Assembly: GCF_016195855.1 (NCBI RefSeq)
Contig: NZ_JACPYU010000014.1
Span: forward strand, 62,001-126,000
From: Aquabacterium sp.
GTDB taxonomy: Bacteria > Pseudomonadota > Gammaproteobacteria > Burkholderiales > Burkholderiaceae_C
Reading direction: 5' to 3'
Length of the DNA: 64,000 nucleotides
The notes beneath the pieces are model-generated. The model was not told the origin of the DNA and made no database searches. It was given only the letters and a program-made list of their open reading frames with translations. A program made the position numbers and the translations under genes. Shown one piece after another: positions 1 through 8,496 of this stretch (its first letter is position 1; each line of letters opens with the position of its first letter).

Positions 1-849
1 GGATCGGCGGGGGGTGAGGCTGGCCCACAGGCGAAGCACCATGACGCAGTCATCGGGCCCGGTACCGCTGCAGCCTTCTCTGGCCAGGAAGCGCGAGAAC
101 TTGCCGGGCAGGAAGGCTGCTACCCGCGCGCCGATGCCGCGAACTTCCTGCTGGTTGGCCTGGCGAGCCTCTGGTGTCCAGCCAGCCCTGTGACCGCTGC
201 GTTCGCGAACACAAAAGCCAAAGTCGCCTTCCAGGCTGTCCGAGCTGGTGGCTGCAATGCCCCACATGCTCAACGAGCTGATTTTCAGTCGACGGCGGAA
301 TGGGTCCGCATCCGGTGTGATCCAGGCAAGCTGGGGCATGCAGTTCCACATGGCCATGAAGGCCGCGGGCTCGTCCTGCCATGAGGCATAGGGGCCATAC
401 AGGTGCAGGTGTGTGAAAAATCGCTGATCAGGTGCCTGGCGGGCTGCCGCCACCTCTTCGGGGAACCAGCCGGCCACCTTGTTGATCACGTCGGACGGCT
501 TGTCAAAGCTCAGCAGGGTGCCTTGCCCGGCGAAGATGAGCCCGTTCTCTCGAACCACCTTGCGTTGCTTGAGCAGCTCCGGCATGGCGTAAAGCCGTTG
601 AATGCGTTCGGGCGTGGCCTCGCGTACCACGAAGTCCTTCACGTCGTTTTCTTTGGTGCCCACCATTTGCTGGATCTCATGGATCACCGCATCAAATTCT
701 GGCGGCGCCAAAGGCGGGCTCAGTTTGCTGGTTGTCTGTGCGTTGGCCTGGATCGGGCACACGAGTACCAGTGTGGCGGCGCCAGCGATGGCGATCGACA
801 GCGCCGCGTGTGCGCGTCTGAACAGCCAGGCGCGAGCTTGCTTGATCAT
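1..849 (-). CDS. Secreted hypothetical protein, 3' end outside window
   Basis: The reading frame stays open from an ATG to the left edge, about 283 codons with no stop, so the C-terminus is missing. The product begins with a positively charged segment (MIKQARAWLFRR) and a hydrophobic stretch ending near ANAQ, a typical Sec signal peptide, so it is probably periplasmic. The mature part is mixed-charge with scattered Trp and a few Cys (near MWNCMPQ, GFCVRE and REGCSG) and no motif I recognise. It lies upstream of and codirectional with nothing visible; the SRPBCC gene on the same strand ends about 60 bases away. No function is assigned. The steady codon pattern and the signal peptide are the support for a real gene. 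Confidence 0.7.
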   Translation of the reverse strand, partial: MIKQARAWLFRRAHAALSIAIAGAATLVLVCPIQANAQTTSKLSPPLAPPEFDAVIHEIQQMVGTKENDVKDFVVREATPERIQRLYAMPELLKQRKVVRENGLIFAGQGTLLSFDKPSDVINKVAGWFPEEVAAARQAPDQRFFTHLHLYGPYASWQDEPAAFMAMWNCMPQLAWITPDADPFRRRLKISSLSMWGIAATSSDSLEGDFGFCVRERSGHRAGWTPEARQANQQEVRGIGARVAAFLPGKFSRFLAREGCSGTGPDDCVMVLRLWASLTPRRS

Positions 850-908
850 GTGTCTCCCTTGAGCCCATTGCGGATGGGGCTTCTTGACACCAAGGATAGC
901 CGACAGGC

Positions 909-1388
909 TCAGCCAGCTGACGAGACCCTTGGCAACGCATGGCCTGTCTCCAGCAGGGACTTGAGGTTCGACAGCACCTTGGGCCAGCCGCCCGAAATGC
1001 CGGCCAACATTTGCGGATCACGCTCCAGGTCTTCATGCGTGACTGTCAGGCACACCAGCTTGTCGCCGTGCGGTGCGATGTCGAAGGTGACGCGCGAGTG
1101 TTTGCGTTCATCCTCGGCATCGGCCGGCCTGGCCCAGGTGATCACCAGGCGTTGTGGCGGCTGGCTCTCCAGCACCTTGCCCACCATGTCGATGGCAGCG
1201 GTATCGTCGGCGCGTTGATGGGCCCAGGTCGAGCCGGGTTTCCAGTCCGATACGTTGAAGTGCGGCGCGCAGCTCCCGATCGGGTCCGCCCAATACTGAC
1301 GCGTCACGTCGGTGTCGACCAAGGCCCGCCACACCTTCTCTGGTGTCGTGGCGATGTAGGTCACATACACGAAGCTAGGTTTCGTCAT
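909..1388 (-). CDS. SRPBCC (AHSA1-like) domain protein
   Basis: This protein of about 159 residues has the START/Bet v1-like fold typical of the activator-of-Hsp90-ATPase-1 family: an N-terminal strand with TTPEKVWRAL, a central WKPGST turn, RLVITWA, a strand VTFDIAPHGD, and a C-terminal helix GGWPKVLSNLKSLLETG. Such proteins bind small hydrophobic ligands; the ligand is unknown here. The ATG opening MTKPSF was chosen because it overlaps the end of the upstream ArsR gene by 14 bases, which suggests translational coupling. ArsR plus SRPBCC pairs of this design are common in proteobacteria, and the SRPBCC partner is normally under control of the repressor. Confidence 0.85.
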   Translation of the reverse strand: MTKPSFVYVTYIATTPEKVWRALVDTDVTRQYWADPIGSCAPHFNVSDWKPGSTWAHQRADDTAAIDMVGKVLESQPPQRLVITWARPADAEDERKHSRVTFDIAPHGDKLVCLTVTHEDLERDPQMLAGISGGWPKVLSNLKSLLETGHALPRVSSAG

Positions 1389-1704
1389 CTTGATCACCTT
1401 CCAGTTTCTGTTTGAGGGCATGCAGCGCGCTCAGGCGGCTGCGTTCGAACTTGCAGATCCAGCGCTCGTAGATCTCGTGCAGCGGCACCGGGTTGAGGTA
1501 ATGCAGCTTTTCCCGCCCTTGCCAGATCACGGCCACAAGCTGGGCTTGCTCCAGCAGTTGCAGGTGCTGGGTCACGGCCTGGCGTGTCATGGCCATGTGC
1601 TCGCACAAGGCGCTGAGCGTCTGGCCGTTGTCGCTGTGAAGCAGGTCCAGCAACTGCCTGCGCGTGGGGTCTGCCAGGGCCTTGAAAACTTTGTCGATAT
1701 CCAA
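1375..1704 (-). CDS. ArsR-family transcriptional regulator
   Basis: This is a winged helix-turn-helix repressor of about 109 residues. It opens with DKVFKALADPTRRQLLDLL, continues with a recognition helix around MTRQAVTQHLQLLEQ and ends with a charged helix. It has no evident metal-binding Cys pair, so it belongs to the non-metal ArsR type that often controls a SRPBCC gene. I prefer a TTG start just before DIDKVF because the frame further upstream, open to an ATG at 1791, runs through the palindromic operator and encodes residues unlike the family. The longer start cannot be excluded. It is followed by the SRPBCC gene with a 14-base overlap, and autoregulation is likely. Confidence 0.82.
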   Translation of the reverse strand: MDIDKVFKALADPTRRQLLDLLHSDNGQTLSALCEHMAMTRQAVTQHLQLLEQAQLVAVIWQGREKLHYLNPVPLHEIYERWICKFERSRLSALHALKQKLEGDQDDET

Positions 1705-1742
1705 AATGGGCGGATGAGTCTGGGTGCGTTGGGATGAATAAT

Positions 1743-1762
1743 ATGCAAGTAATTGCTTGCAT
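1743..1762. promoter_or_regulatory. Candidate ArsR operator palindrome
   Basis: A perfect 7-bp inverted repeat, ATGCAAG and CTTGCAT with a 6-bp AT-rich spacer, sits about 40 bases upstream of the preferred ArsR start. Its size and position fit a dimeric winged-helix repressor site that would block transcription of the ArsR/SRPBCC pair. The symmetry is read from the sequence; the binding role is inferred. Confidence 0.55.
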
Positions 1763-1838
1763 GTCAAGGAGGAAAACGCCGGCACCCACACGAGGCAGGC
1801 ACCGGCGCTCTTCAGTTCACGCGGGTATCAGACCGACA

Positions 1839-3062
1839 TCAAATGATCGGCGCATCAACCAGGAGGGCATCTGGCTCAGGCTTGGGGCAACTCACGGGGA
1901 CGACCTGGCTGCTGCCGTTGAACTGGAGCGATGCGGCTGCGCTGCCCATGCCGATGACCATCGACGCGGCGCTTGTGCCTGGCTGGAACGGCCCGGCCGT
2001 GACGGTGCCTGTGGTTGGCAGCGAGACAACCACCGCCGTGTTGCGCTGGAGCGTGGTGGCCGGGATCGCCGTGCCGCCAGGCAGCACGTTCGGGTTCGCC
2101 GGCGTGCCGTTGTCAACGATCAGTTTGAGTTCGTCAACCTTGCCTTGCACCGTGGTCACGCCTGCATCCATCAGCCGGTTCACGGTGGTGGCAGGCAGGG
2201 TGATCGCGCCCGAGGCCTGGGTGATCGACAGGCTGCCGGCGCGCTTGACCGCGAGCGGGATGACCCCACCGACGGCCACGCCGACGTCATATTGCTGGCC
2301 ACCGATGTCGCACTTGTAGGGCGCGTTCACGATGCCGATGAGGTTGCCTGCCGCAACCGTCGGGTAGGACAGCGGCTCGCCTTCATAGAGAGCCGGCTTG
2401 CTCGCATCGACCTGGCTGCCCACGGCGACCGACAGCAGCGCGTTGCCTTGCGAGGCCAGGCACTCGGCATGGACCTTGATCTTCAGGCCAATCGAGCTCT
2501 TGAGCGTCACGTCGGCTGTGGCGCCCTCGAAGCGGAACTGGACCCGGCCATCGGCGGGTGCCACATAGGGGCCAACACGGAAGTCGCCCGTCTTGGGCAG
2601 GCCAACGGTGAGGGGCTTGCCGCCCTGAACGGGGACGTCCGCCACGCTCAGGTCATAGAGTTTGGCCAGGTCGACCGTGGCCGGGGTCGAGCGCGTGGCG
2701 CCGATCCGCAGGCTGGAGATGACGGCGTCGGCCTTGTTGATGGTGACGATCCCGCCCAGCGTGGTGAGCCAGGCCGGCAGTGTCAGCGCGCCGCTGCCTT
2801 GCGACAGGTAAAAGACCTGGCCTGGGCCGAGTTGAACGGGCGCGATGCCCTGGATGTCAACGGTGCCGCCGATCTTGATGAGCTTGAGGGTGCCCACGCT
2901 GATCTGGCAGGAGATGGGCAGGGTGAAACGGCCGGTGTCGGCGCCAATCGACGGCACCAGTTGGGGGTCGAGCGCGCTCGATGTGGACGGGGCCAGTGCG
3001 GCGGCAAGGGCCAGCAGCGCGAACGACCCACGCATGCGGCGCAGGAGGGACAAGGGATTCAT
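1839..3062 (-). CDS. Secreted protein with duplicated beta-rich domain
   Basis: The 407-residue product has a clear Sec signal peptide (charged start, Leu/Ala-rich core, cleavage near SSA/LDP). Two segments resemble each other: residues near 50-150 contain a Cys, then IGGTVDIQG, GSGALTLPAWL and a Gly-rich turn; residues near 245-330 contain a Cys, VGGVIPLAV, ASGAITLPATT and DAGVTTVQG. This suggests a tandem all-beta domain of roughly 150 residues. The pattern recalls repeated domains in exported actinobacterial proteins (DUF6801-like), but I cannot confirm that. It is low in charge and rich in Val, Gly, Thr and Ala, as extracellular proteins often are. It stands alone between the ArsR promoter and mltB. 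Function unknown. Confidence 0.8.
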   Translation of the reverse strand: MNPLSLLRRMRGSFALLALAAALAPSTSSALDPQLVPSIGADTGRFTLPISCQISVGTLKLIKIGGTVDIQGIAPVQLGPGQVFYLSQGSGALTLPAWLTTLGGIVTINKADAVISSLRIGATRSTPATVDLAKLYDLSVADVPVQGGKPLTVGLPKTGDFRVGPYVAPADGRVQFRFEGATADVTLKSSIGLKIKVHAECLASQGNALLSVAVGSQVDASKPALYEGEPLSYPTVAAGNLIGIVNAPYKCDIGGQQYDVGVAVGGVIPLAVKRAGSLSITQASGAITLPATTVNRLMDAGVTTVQGKVDELKLIVDNGTPANPNVLPGGTAIPATTLQRNTAVVVSLPTTGTVTAGPFQPGTSAASMVIGMGSAAASLQFNGSSQVVPVSCPKPEPDALLVDAPII

Positions 3063-3234
3063 GGGGTGCTTCTCCTAGTGATGCGGTTTTCGGGCAGAGC
3101 CACGCACACCTCTTGTGGGAATGAGTGCAATTTAACGGTGCGCGTTCCGCAAAGAATAGCGAGATGCACCCGGCAACGGCCGGGGCTGACGCTTTACCGC
3201 CCCTTACTTGGCTCCTGCTGCGGGCCTGTTGCCA

Positions 3235-4572
3235 TCAAGGCTCCTGCTGCAGGCGTGTGAGCAAGTCCGCCGTGGGGAACCCATCGGCGGGCAGCCCGAT
3301 GCTGCGCTGGTACTGTTGCAAGGCGCTGCGCGTGGCCGGGCCGACCTGGCCATCGGGCTTGCCGCTTTCGAAACCCTTGCGGTTCAGGGCGGTTTGCAAG
3401 GCCAGGACCTCGCTGCGGCTCAGTGCGCGCAGATCCCGTGGCCACGATGCCTGTACCGTGGCGCCCCCCGCGATGCGCTGGGCCAGCAGGCACACGGTGA
3501 GCGCATAGCTCGTCGAGTTGTTGTAGCGCAGGACGGTGCGGTAGTTGCGGCCTACCAGAAAGGCCGGGCCACGCGCGCCAGCGGGCTGGAGGACCGATGC
3601 ATCAGCCAGCGCAGGCAAGGGGGTGTCGTCCATGGTGCGCACACCCTCTGCGGCCCATTGAGCCGAGGTCTGGCGTAACCCGGAGTCGGCGCGGGCGGGG
3701 TCGAAGCCTGCGGGCAGTTGGACTTCGGTACCCCAGGGCTCCTCGGCCCGCCATCCCGAGCGCGCCAGGAAATTGGCCGTGGAGGCCAGTACATCGGCCA
3801 TGCTGCCCCAGATGTCGCGTCGCCCGTCGCCATCGGCGTCTACGGCGTAGGCCAGGTAGGACGAGGGCATGAACTGAGTCTGCCCCATGGCGCCTGCCCA
3901 CGAGCCCACCATGCGGTCTTTCTCGATCTCACGGCGCTGCACGATCTTGAGCGCCGCCAGCAATTCGCTGCGGGCCCAGGCCTCGCGCCGGCCCTCGAAG
4001 CCCAGGGTGGCCAGGGCATCGAAAACAGGCACATCGCCGTAGTTGCTGCCGTAGTTGCTCTCCAGGCCCCATACCGCCATGAGGATGGGGCCGGGTACGC
4101 CGTAGCGGGTGCTGGCTGCATCGGCTTCGGGCTGAAGCTGCGCGAGTTTTTGCTGGCCCGCTGCGATGCGTTGCGGCGAGATGATGGCGTCCAGGTAGTC
4201 CCACAAGGTGCGCGTGAACTCCGGTTGGGCGCGGTCTAGCTCGACCGCGCGTGGGCGCAGGCGCACACCGTCCAGTGCCGCATGCAGCGTGGCCTCGTCG
4301 ATGCCGGCTGCACGGGCGGTTTCGCGGAAGTTCGCCACCCACTGCGCGAAGCGCTCGTTCACGGTGGCGTCGTTGTTGGCGAGGGGCTGGGTGGTGGCCT
4401 GGCCTTCAATGGCGGAAGCGGGCGCGGCGGGTGGTGTAGCGTTGGCGGGTGTCGTGGCCGTGGGCGCGACCTTGGGCGCAGGGCTTGACGCGCAGCCCGA
4501 GAGGGCAGCCAGTGCCAGTGCGGTCACCAGTGTGCTGGCCTGGATGTGGATGTGAGAAAGCCTGGATGGCAT
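3235..4572 (-). CDS. mltB: Lytic murein transglycosylase B (MltB family)
   Basis: This lipoprotein of 445 residues cleaves the MurNAc-GlcNAc bond of peptidoglycan with formation of 1,6-anhydroMurNAc. It has a lipobox LSGC (Cys27), a Pro/Ala/Thr linker to about residue 65, the SLT_2 domain with the catalytic-Glu motif WGLESNYG (Glu171) and the signatures GAMGQTQFMPSSY and DADGDGRRDIW. A C-terminal peptidoglycan-binding domain follows (from about 385, LQTALNRKGF and DGQVGPATRSALQQYQ). The C-terminal PG_binding_1 module is the usual arrangement of the longer betaproteobacterial MltB proteins. The start was placed at the ATG giving MPSRLSHIH because it yields the lipoprotein signal; upstream in-frame sequence is the antisense of the neighbouring MFS gene. 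Confidence 0.93.
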   Translation of the reverse strand: MPSRLSHIHIQASTLVTALALAALSGCASSPAPKVAPTATTPANATPPAAPASAIEGQATTQPLANNDATVNERFAQWVANFRETARAAGIDEATLHAALDGVRLRPRAVELDRAQPEFTRTLWDYLDAIISPQRIAAGQQKLAQLQPEADAASTRYGVPGPILMAVWGLESNYGSNYGDVPVFDALATLGFEGRREAWARSELLAALKIVQRREIEKDRMVGSWAGAMGQTQFMPSSYLAYAVDADGDGRRDIWGSMADVLASTANFLARSGWRAEEPWGTEVQLPAGFDPARADSGLRQTSAQWAAEGVRTMDDTPLPALADASVLQPAGARGPAFLVGRNYRTVLRYNNSTSYALTVCLLAQRIAGGATVQASWPRDLRALSRSEVLALQTALNRKGFESGKPDGQVGPATRSALQQYQRSIGLPADGFPTADLLTRLQQEP

Positions 4573-4682
4573 GCATGCTCCGAAAGCAGAGGGCTGGCCG
4601 CACAGGCGGCGTCCTTCTGGCGAAATGGTGTGGCCGATGCGGCCTTTGCCGAGCATGCCATAGCCTCGGTCAGGCGGCGGGA

Positions 4683-5888
4683 TCAGACCGTTGCCCGAGC
4701 AGGGGTAGAGAAGGGCGCTGCGGGCTGCCGCTCCATGGCGCGGATCAACAGCATGAACACGCCCAGCTCCGCCATCAAGCCCACGCTCAGTGCGGGCCAT
4801 CCACCGTGATCCCACAACCACCCACCGGCATAACCCAGGGCGCTGGAGCCAATGTAGTAGGCCAGCAGGTAGAGCGACGTGGCTTGTGCCTTGCACGGCC
4901 CCGCCACTTTGCCCACCAGCCCTGAACACACCGCGTGCATGGCGAAGAAGCCGCCGGTCATCAGGCACAGCCCCAGGATGAAGGCGGCCAGATGGCTTGC
5001 CTGGGTGGTCACGATGCCAAGGGCTGTGGTGGCGCAGGACCATTTCAATACCCGCGTGCTGCCCATGGCCTCCACCCATCGGCCACTGAGGCTGGACGAG
5101 GCCACGCCAAAGAGATAACAGCTGAAGATCAGGCCCACCTGGGCCGGGCGTAACTGGAAGGGCGCTGACAGCAGGTGGAAGCCCGCGTAGTTGTAGGCCG
5201 TGACGAAAATGCCCGACGCGATCCCGCCACACAGGAACAGCTTGGGCAGGGTGGGGTGGGTCAGCAGGTCACGCCAGGGGAACAGCGGTGCCGTGCTGGA
5301 TGGCGGCGCGCTTGCAGGCAGCGGGCGCTTGTTCAGGATCATGAGCGCAATGCCCGCCGCCGCCAGCAGGCACAACGCCGACATGCTGAGAAGCCCTGCA
5401 CGCCAACCGAAGAGGTCGGCGATGACGGCGATGCCCACGCGGCCGCTCATGCCGCCCATGGCCGTGCCCGCGACATACAGGCCCATGCTCCTGGCCAGCC
5501 GCGATACCTCGACCGTGTCGCCCAGATAAGCCATGGCCGTGGCCGGCACGGCGCCCAGGAAGGCGCCCATGAACGCTCGGCAGATCAGCACCTGCCACCA
5601 GTCGGTACAAACGGCAGACAAGCCATTGAGCAAGGTGGCCATCAGGATGGCACCCAGCATCAACTGGCGGCGGTCCATTCGCCGGGCCACCATGGCGCTG
5701 CACAGGATGGACAGCGCCAGAAGCCCTGTGGACATGGACAAGGCCAGGGCACTGTCTGCTGCGCTGAGGTGGAACTCGCGCGCAAACGCCGGCAAGAGGG
5801 GCTGCACCGCATACAGCAGCGCGAACGTGACGAAGCCGATCAGGAACAGGGCGAGGGGGCCTTGTCTGAGCGATGAGGCGGAGGGCAT
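4683..5888 (-). CDS. MFS transporter (YnfM/arabinose-efflux type)
   Basis: This inner-membrane protein of about 401 residues has around 12 hydrophobic segments. The first is FLIGFVTFALLYAVQPLLPAF, with the LLYAVQPLLP motif typical of YnfM-like carriers. The conserved MFS loop between helices 2 and 3 is present as VARRMDRRQLMLG. Substrate cannot be told; relatives include efflux carriers for sugars and drugs. The ATG at MPSASSLRQ was chosen since the preceding in-frame residues come from the intergenic control region shared with the divergent LysR gene. Divergent LysR/MFS pairs usually mean that the regulator controls the transporter. Confidence 0.88.
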   Translation of the reverse strand: MPSASSLRQGPLALFLIGFVTFALLYAVQPLLPAFAREFHLSAADSALALSMSTGLLALSILCSAMVARRMDRRQLMLGAILMATLLNGLSAVCTDWWQVLICRAFMGAFLGAVPATAMAYLGDTVEVSRLARSMGLYVAGTAMGGMSGRVGIAVIADLFGWRAGLLSMSALCLLAAAGIALMILNKRPLPASAPPSSTAPLFPWRDLLTHPTLPKLFLCGGIASGIFVTAYNYAGFHLLSAPFQLRPAQVGLIFSCYLFGVASSSLSGRWVEAMGSTRVLKWSCATTALGIVTTQASHLAAFILGLCLMTGGFFAMHAVCSGLVGKVAGPCKAQATSLYLLAYYIGSSALGYAGGWLWDHGGWPALSVGLMAELGVFMLLIRAMERQPAAPFSTPARATV

Positions 5889-5968
5889 GGTTCCAACCTG
5901 GCAATGGCGTGAGTGCAAATTGTCTGGTTGTGCTGGCAATATGTCCAATATATTATCGATGACATCAT

Positions 5969-5985
5969 CATATGTATTGCATATG
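5969..5985. promoter_or_regulatory. Inverted repeat in MFS/LysR intergenic region
   Basis: Two CATATG hexamers flank a 5-bp TATTG spacer, giving a symmetric AT-rich site in the roughly 100-bp region between the divergent MFS and LysR starts. It overlaps the first possible LysR ATG. The surrounding 40 bases are the most AT-rich in the neighbourhood and probably hold both promoters and a LysR-type site. The function is inferred from position only. Confidence 0.35.
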
Positions 5986-5988
5986 GCC

Positions 5989-6870
5989 ATGGAGCTGAGA
6001 CACCTTCGCTATTTCCTGGCGGTGGCAGCGGAGTCCAACGTGACCCGGGCCGCCGCCAGGCTGGGCATCAGCCAGCCACCCTTGAGCCAGCAGTTGAAAG
6101 AGCTGGAGCGCTGGCTGGGTGTCGAGCTGTTTCACCGCACGTCTCAGGGTGTGTCGCTGACGGCTGCGGGCGAGGCCTTTCAGAAGGAGGCCCAGCACAC
6201 CTTGCAGGCGGCCGAGCAGGCGCGCCACGCCGCCGTGCGGGCGTCCATGGGGCAAACGGGCACGGTGCGCGTGGGGTTCACCGGGTCCGCCTCCTTCCAT
6301 CCGGTGGTGGCCCGCACCATCCGTGACTTCAGGCGCCAATGGCCAGATGTGCAGCTCATCCTGGAGGAGAACAACACCACCAAGCTCACAGAGCGCCTGC
6401 TCCATGGCGCCGTGGACGCTGCCTTCCTGCGGCCGGCTTCATCTGGCTTGACCGAGATGGATGTGCTGCGCTTCAAGGACGAGCCCATGAAGGTGGCGCT
6501 GCCTTCATCGCACCCCTTGGCGGGGCGCAAGCGCATCGAGCTGAGCCGCCTGGCTCATGAGCCTTTCGTGCTGTTTCCCCGCTCGGTGGGCTTGAGCCTG
6601 TATGACGCGGTGATCCAGGCCTGCACGGCCGCGGGGTTCGAGCCACGCCTGGGGCAGGAAGCGCCCCAGCTGGCGTCGGTGATCAACCTGGTTGCGGCAG
6701 AGATGGGCGTGTCCATCGTGCCGGCCTCGCTGTCCCAGATCCATGTCGTGGGTGTCAGCTATGTCGACATCAGTGGGCCTGCGCCCGTTGCCACGCTGGG
6801 GCTGGCCGTTCACCATCAGAACACCTCACCTGCCGTGAGGAACTTCGTGCAGGCGTGCAAGATGGCTTAG
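5989..6870 (+). CDS. LysR-family transcriptional regulator
   Basis: This is a 293-residue LysR protein. Residues 1-60 form the winged helix (MELRHLRYFLAVAAESN, AAARLGISQPPLSQQLKELE, LGVELFHRT). A linker helix follows, then a type 2 periplasmic-binding-protein-like effector domain beginning near GTVRVGFTGSASFHPVV. The MELRHLRYF start is the family norm; an ATG two codons upstream is also possible. It is divergent from the MFS transporter, probably its target, and faces the AraC gene with 24 bases between stop codons. Effector unknown, though domain similarity to BenM/CatM-type regulators suggests a small organic acid. Confidence 0.93.
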   Translation: MELRHLRYFLAVAAESNVTRAAARLGISQPPLSQQLKELERWLGVELFHRTSQGVSLTAAGEAFQKEAQHTLQAAEQARHAAVRASMGQTGTVRVGFTGSASFHPVVARTIRDFRRQWPDVQLILEENNTTKLTERLLHGAVDAAFLRPASSGLTEMDVLRFKDEPMKVALPSSHPLAGRKRIELSRLAHEPFVLFPRSVGLSLYDAVIQACTAAGFEPRLGQEAPQLASVINLVAAEMGVSIVPASLSQIHVVGVSYVDISGPAPVATLGLAVHHQNTSPAVRNFVQACKMA

Positions 6871-6889
6871 GGGGCTTAGGGGGCTTAGG
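6864..6889 (+). repeat. Short tandem repeat over LysR stop codon
   Basis: Nearly three copies of the 9-bp unit GGCTTAGGG span the LysR stop codon and the gap before the convergent AraC gene. Each copy carries an in-frame TAG, so copy-number change would not extend the protein. Confidence 0.7.
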
Positions 6890-6894
6890 TGGGC

Positions 6895-7791
6895 TCAAGC
6901 CTGCGGCTCGGTTTGGGCATCCCGCATGCGTTTGATGTCGCGTTGCGGGGGGGCCCCAAACAGGCGGCTGTAGTCACGGCTGAACTGTGAGGCGCTCTCA
7001 TAGCCCACGCGGGCAGCCGTGCTGCTGGCATCCAGATCCTGGTTGAGCATCAATTGCCTGGCCTCTTGCAGGCGCAATTGCTTCTGGTATTGCACGGGGC
7101 TCATGCCCGTGAGCTGGCGAAAATGTTGTCGGAATGTGGATGGGCTCATGTGTGCGGTGGCGGCCAGTTCATCCATCAGCACATCGTTGCGGAAGTGCTG
7201 CTTGAGCCAGGCCATGGCGCGGGCGATCTGATGGCTGGGTGAGCCCGCGGCCAGCAGTTGCCGCAGGTAGGGCCCATGAGGGCCTGTCAGCAGCCGCACC
7301 ATGATCTCTTGCTGGATCAAGGGGGCGAGGTGGGCCATGAGTTGGGGTTGCGCCAGCAACTGGACCAGGCGAATGGCGGCATCCACCAACGGCGCCTCCA
7401 GGGCACACAGCGAGATGGCCCGTGGCGCCTGCTCACGTGGCAGCGGTGGCATGTCCATCTCGGTGGCCAGTTGAACCAGGGCGCGTGTGTCCAGGGTCAG
7501 CAGCATGCCCAGATAAGGTTGGGCCAGGCTGGCCCGCGTGACATGGGCAACCACGGGCAGATCAACCGTGGTCAACAAGGATTGCCCGGGCCCGTAGGTG
7601 ATCACCTGATCCCCGAGGGTGACCTGCTTGTCGCCTTGTGCCGCAATGGCCAGCCCCAGGGTGTAAAAGCAAGCGGTGGGCTCCGTCTTGACACTGCTTC
7701 GGTAGACGGACAGTTCGGGGATGCCCGTTTGATGGCGGCCATCATTTCGGGCAATCTGGCCCAGCGCGTGGGCCAAGGTGTCGACGGGCAT
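6895..7791 (-). CDS. AraC-family regulator (AraC_N / YqhC type)
   Basis: This 298-residue regulator has an AraC_N-type N-terminal domain (about 20-175) with the features TACFYTLGLAIAAQGDKQV and QPYLGMLLTLD. A C-terminal double helix-turn-helix follows (about 195-290): MDELAATAHMSPSTFRQHFR, SPVQYQKQLRLQEARQLM, and AARVGYESASQFSRDYSRLFG. The same layout is found in YqhC, which controls aldehyde/alcohol dehydrogenase genes in E. coli. Here it sits divergent from the molybdenum-hydroxylase operon with about 220 bases between starts, so it is the best candidate regulator of that operon. This link is inference from position. Confidence 0.9.
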   Translation of the reverse strand: MPVDTLAHALGQIARNDGRHQTGIPELSVYRSSVKTEPTACFYTLGLAIAAQGDKQVTLGDQVITYGPGQSLLTTVDLPVVAHVTRASLAQPYLGMLLTLDTRALVQLATEMDMPPLPREQAPRAISLCALEAPLVDAAIRLVQLLAQPQLMAHLAPLIQQEIMVRLLTGPHGPYLRQLLAAGSPSHQIARAMAWLKQHFRNDVLMDELAATAHMSPSTFRQHFRQLTGMSPVQYQKQLRLQEARQLMLNQDLDASSTAARVGYESASQFSRDYSRLFGAPPQRDIKRMRDAQTEPQA

Positions 7792-8012
7792 GGCCAGCCT
7801 TTCAGTGAACGTGGTTTCTCGTCTGCGACTTTACCTGTGCCGGTTTCGAGTGGGCCTCATCCTGCTGAAGACTCGTTGAAAAAGGCAAGACAAGCCGCAA
7901 AAACGGCAAGCCCATCATGGGACTGGCGGGCACACTCCAAACTCATTAGCATGCAACGCATTGGCCTACTTGCGCCCCTGCCTGCGCCCACTTAACCGGA
8001 GAGACACCCACC

Positions 8013-8486
8013 ATGAGCAAGCTCAACGTCAACGGCCGGGAGCACACGGTCGATACCGACCCCGGCACACCCATCCTGTGGGCCTTGCGTGACACGCTGG
8101 GCATGACTGGCACCAAGTTCGGTTGCGGTGCGGCGCTGTGCGGCGCCTGCACCGTGCACCTGGACGGCCAGGCCATCCGCTCCTGCGTCACGCCCATTGC
8201 GGCGGCCGAGGGCAAGAAGATCACCACCATCGAGGCGGTGACCGATGGGCACGACCGTGTTGGTGCCGCCGTGCACGCGGCCTGGGTCAAGCACGACGTG
8301 GCCCAGTGTGGCTACTGCCAGAGCGGCCAGATCATGAGCGCGACGGCCTTCCTCAAATCGCTGCCACGTGGCAAGCAGCCCAGTGCTGCCGAGATCGATT
8401 CGGCCATGGCCGGCAACATCTGCCGCTGTGGCACCTATGCCCGTATCCGCGCTGCCGTGGCCGATGCTGCCCGCGCCCTTGCTTGA
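8013..8486 (+). CDS. 2Fe-2S subunit of molybdenum hydroxylase (IorA-like)
   Basis: This small electron-transfer subunit of 157 residues has two [2Fe-2S] clusters. The N-terminal plant-ferredoxin-type cluster uses Cys38, Cys43, Cys46 and Cys58 (CGAALCGAC pattern). The C-terminal helical domain uses Cys99, Cys102, Cys137 and Cys139 (CGYC and CRC patterns). It passes electrons from the Mo-cofactor subunit encoded next to it. The two-gene layout without a separate FAD subunit matches isoquinoline 1-oxidoreductase and periplasmic aldehyde dehydrogenases. A purine-rich ribosome site (GGAGAG) precedes the ATG. It is first of a three-gene operon. Confidence 0.93.
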   Translation: MSKLNVNGREHTVDTDPGTPILWALRDTLGMTGTKFGCGAALCGACTVHLDGQAIRSCVTPIAAAEGKKITTIEAVTDGHDRVGAAVHAAWVKHDVAQCGYCQSGQIMSATAFLKSLPRGKQPSAAEIDSAMAGNICRCGTYARIRAAVADAARALA

Positions 8487-8496
8487 AGGAGCTGCC

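Noticed and set aside
1734-3260. A 508-codon plus-strand frame
   Set aside because: Shadow of the secreted duplicated-domain protein, with biased Arg/Asp/Gly/His composition and no motif.
3235-5232. A 665-codon frame that extends mltB upstream
   Set aside because: The first 220 codons are antisense to the MFS gene; the real start is the ATG that gives a lipoprotein signal.
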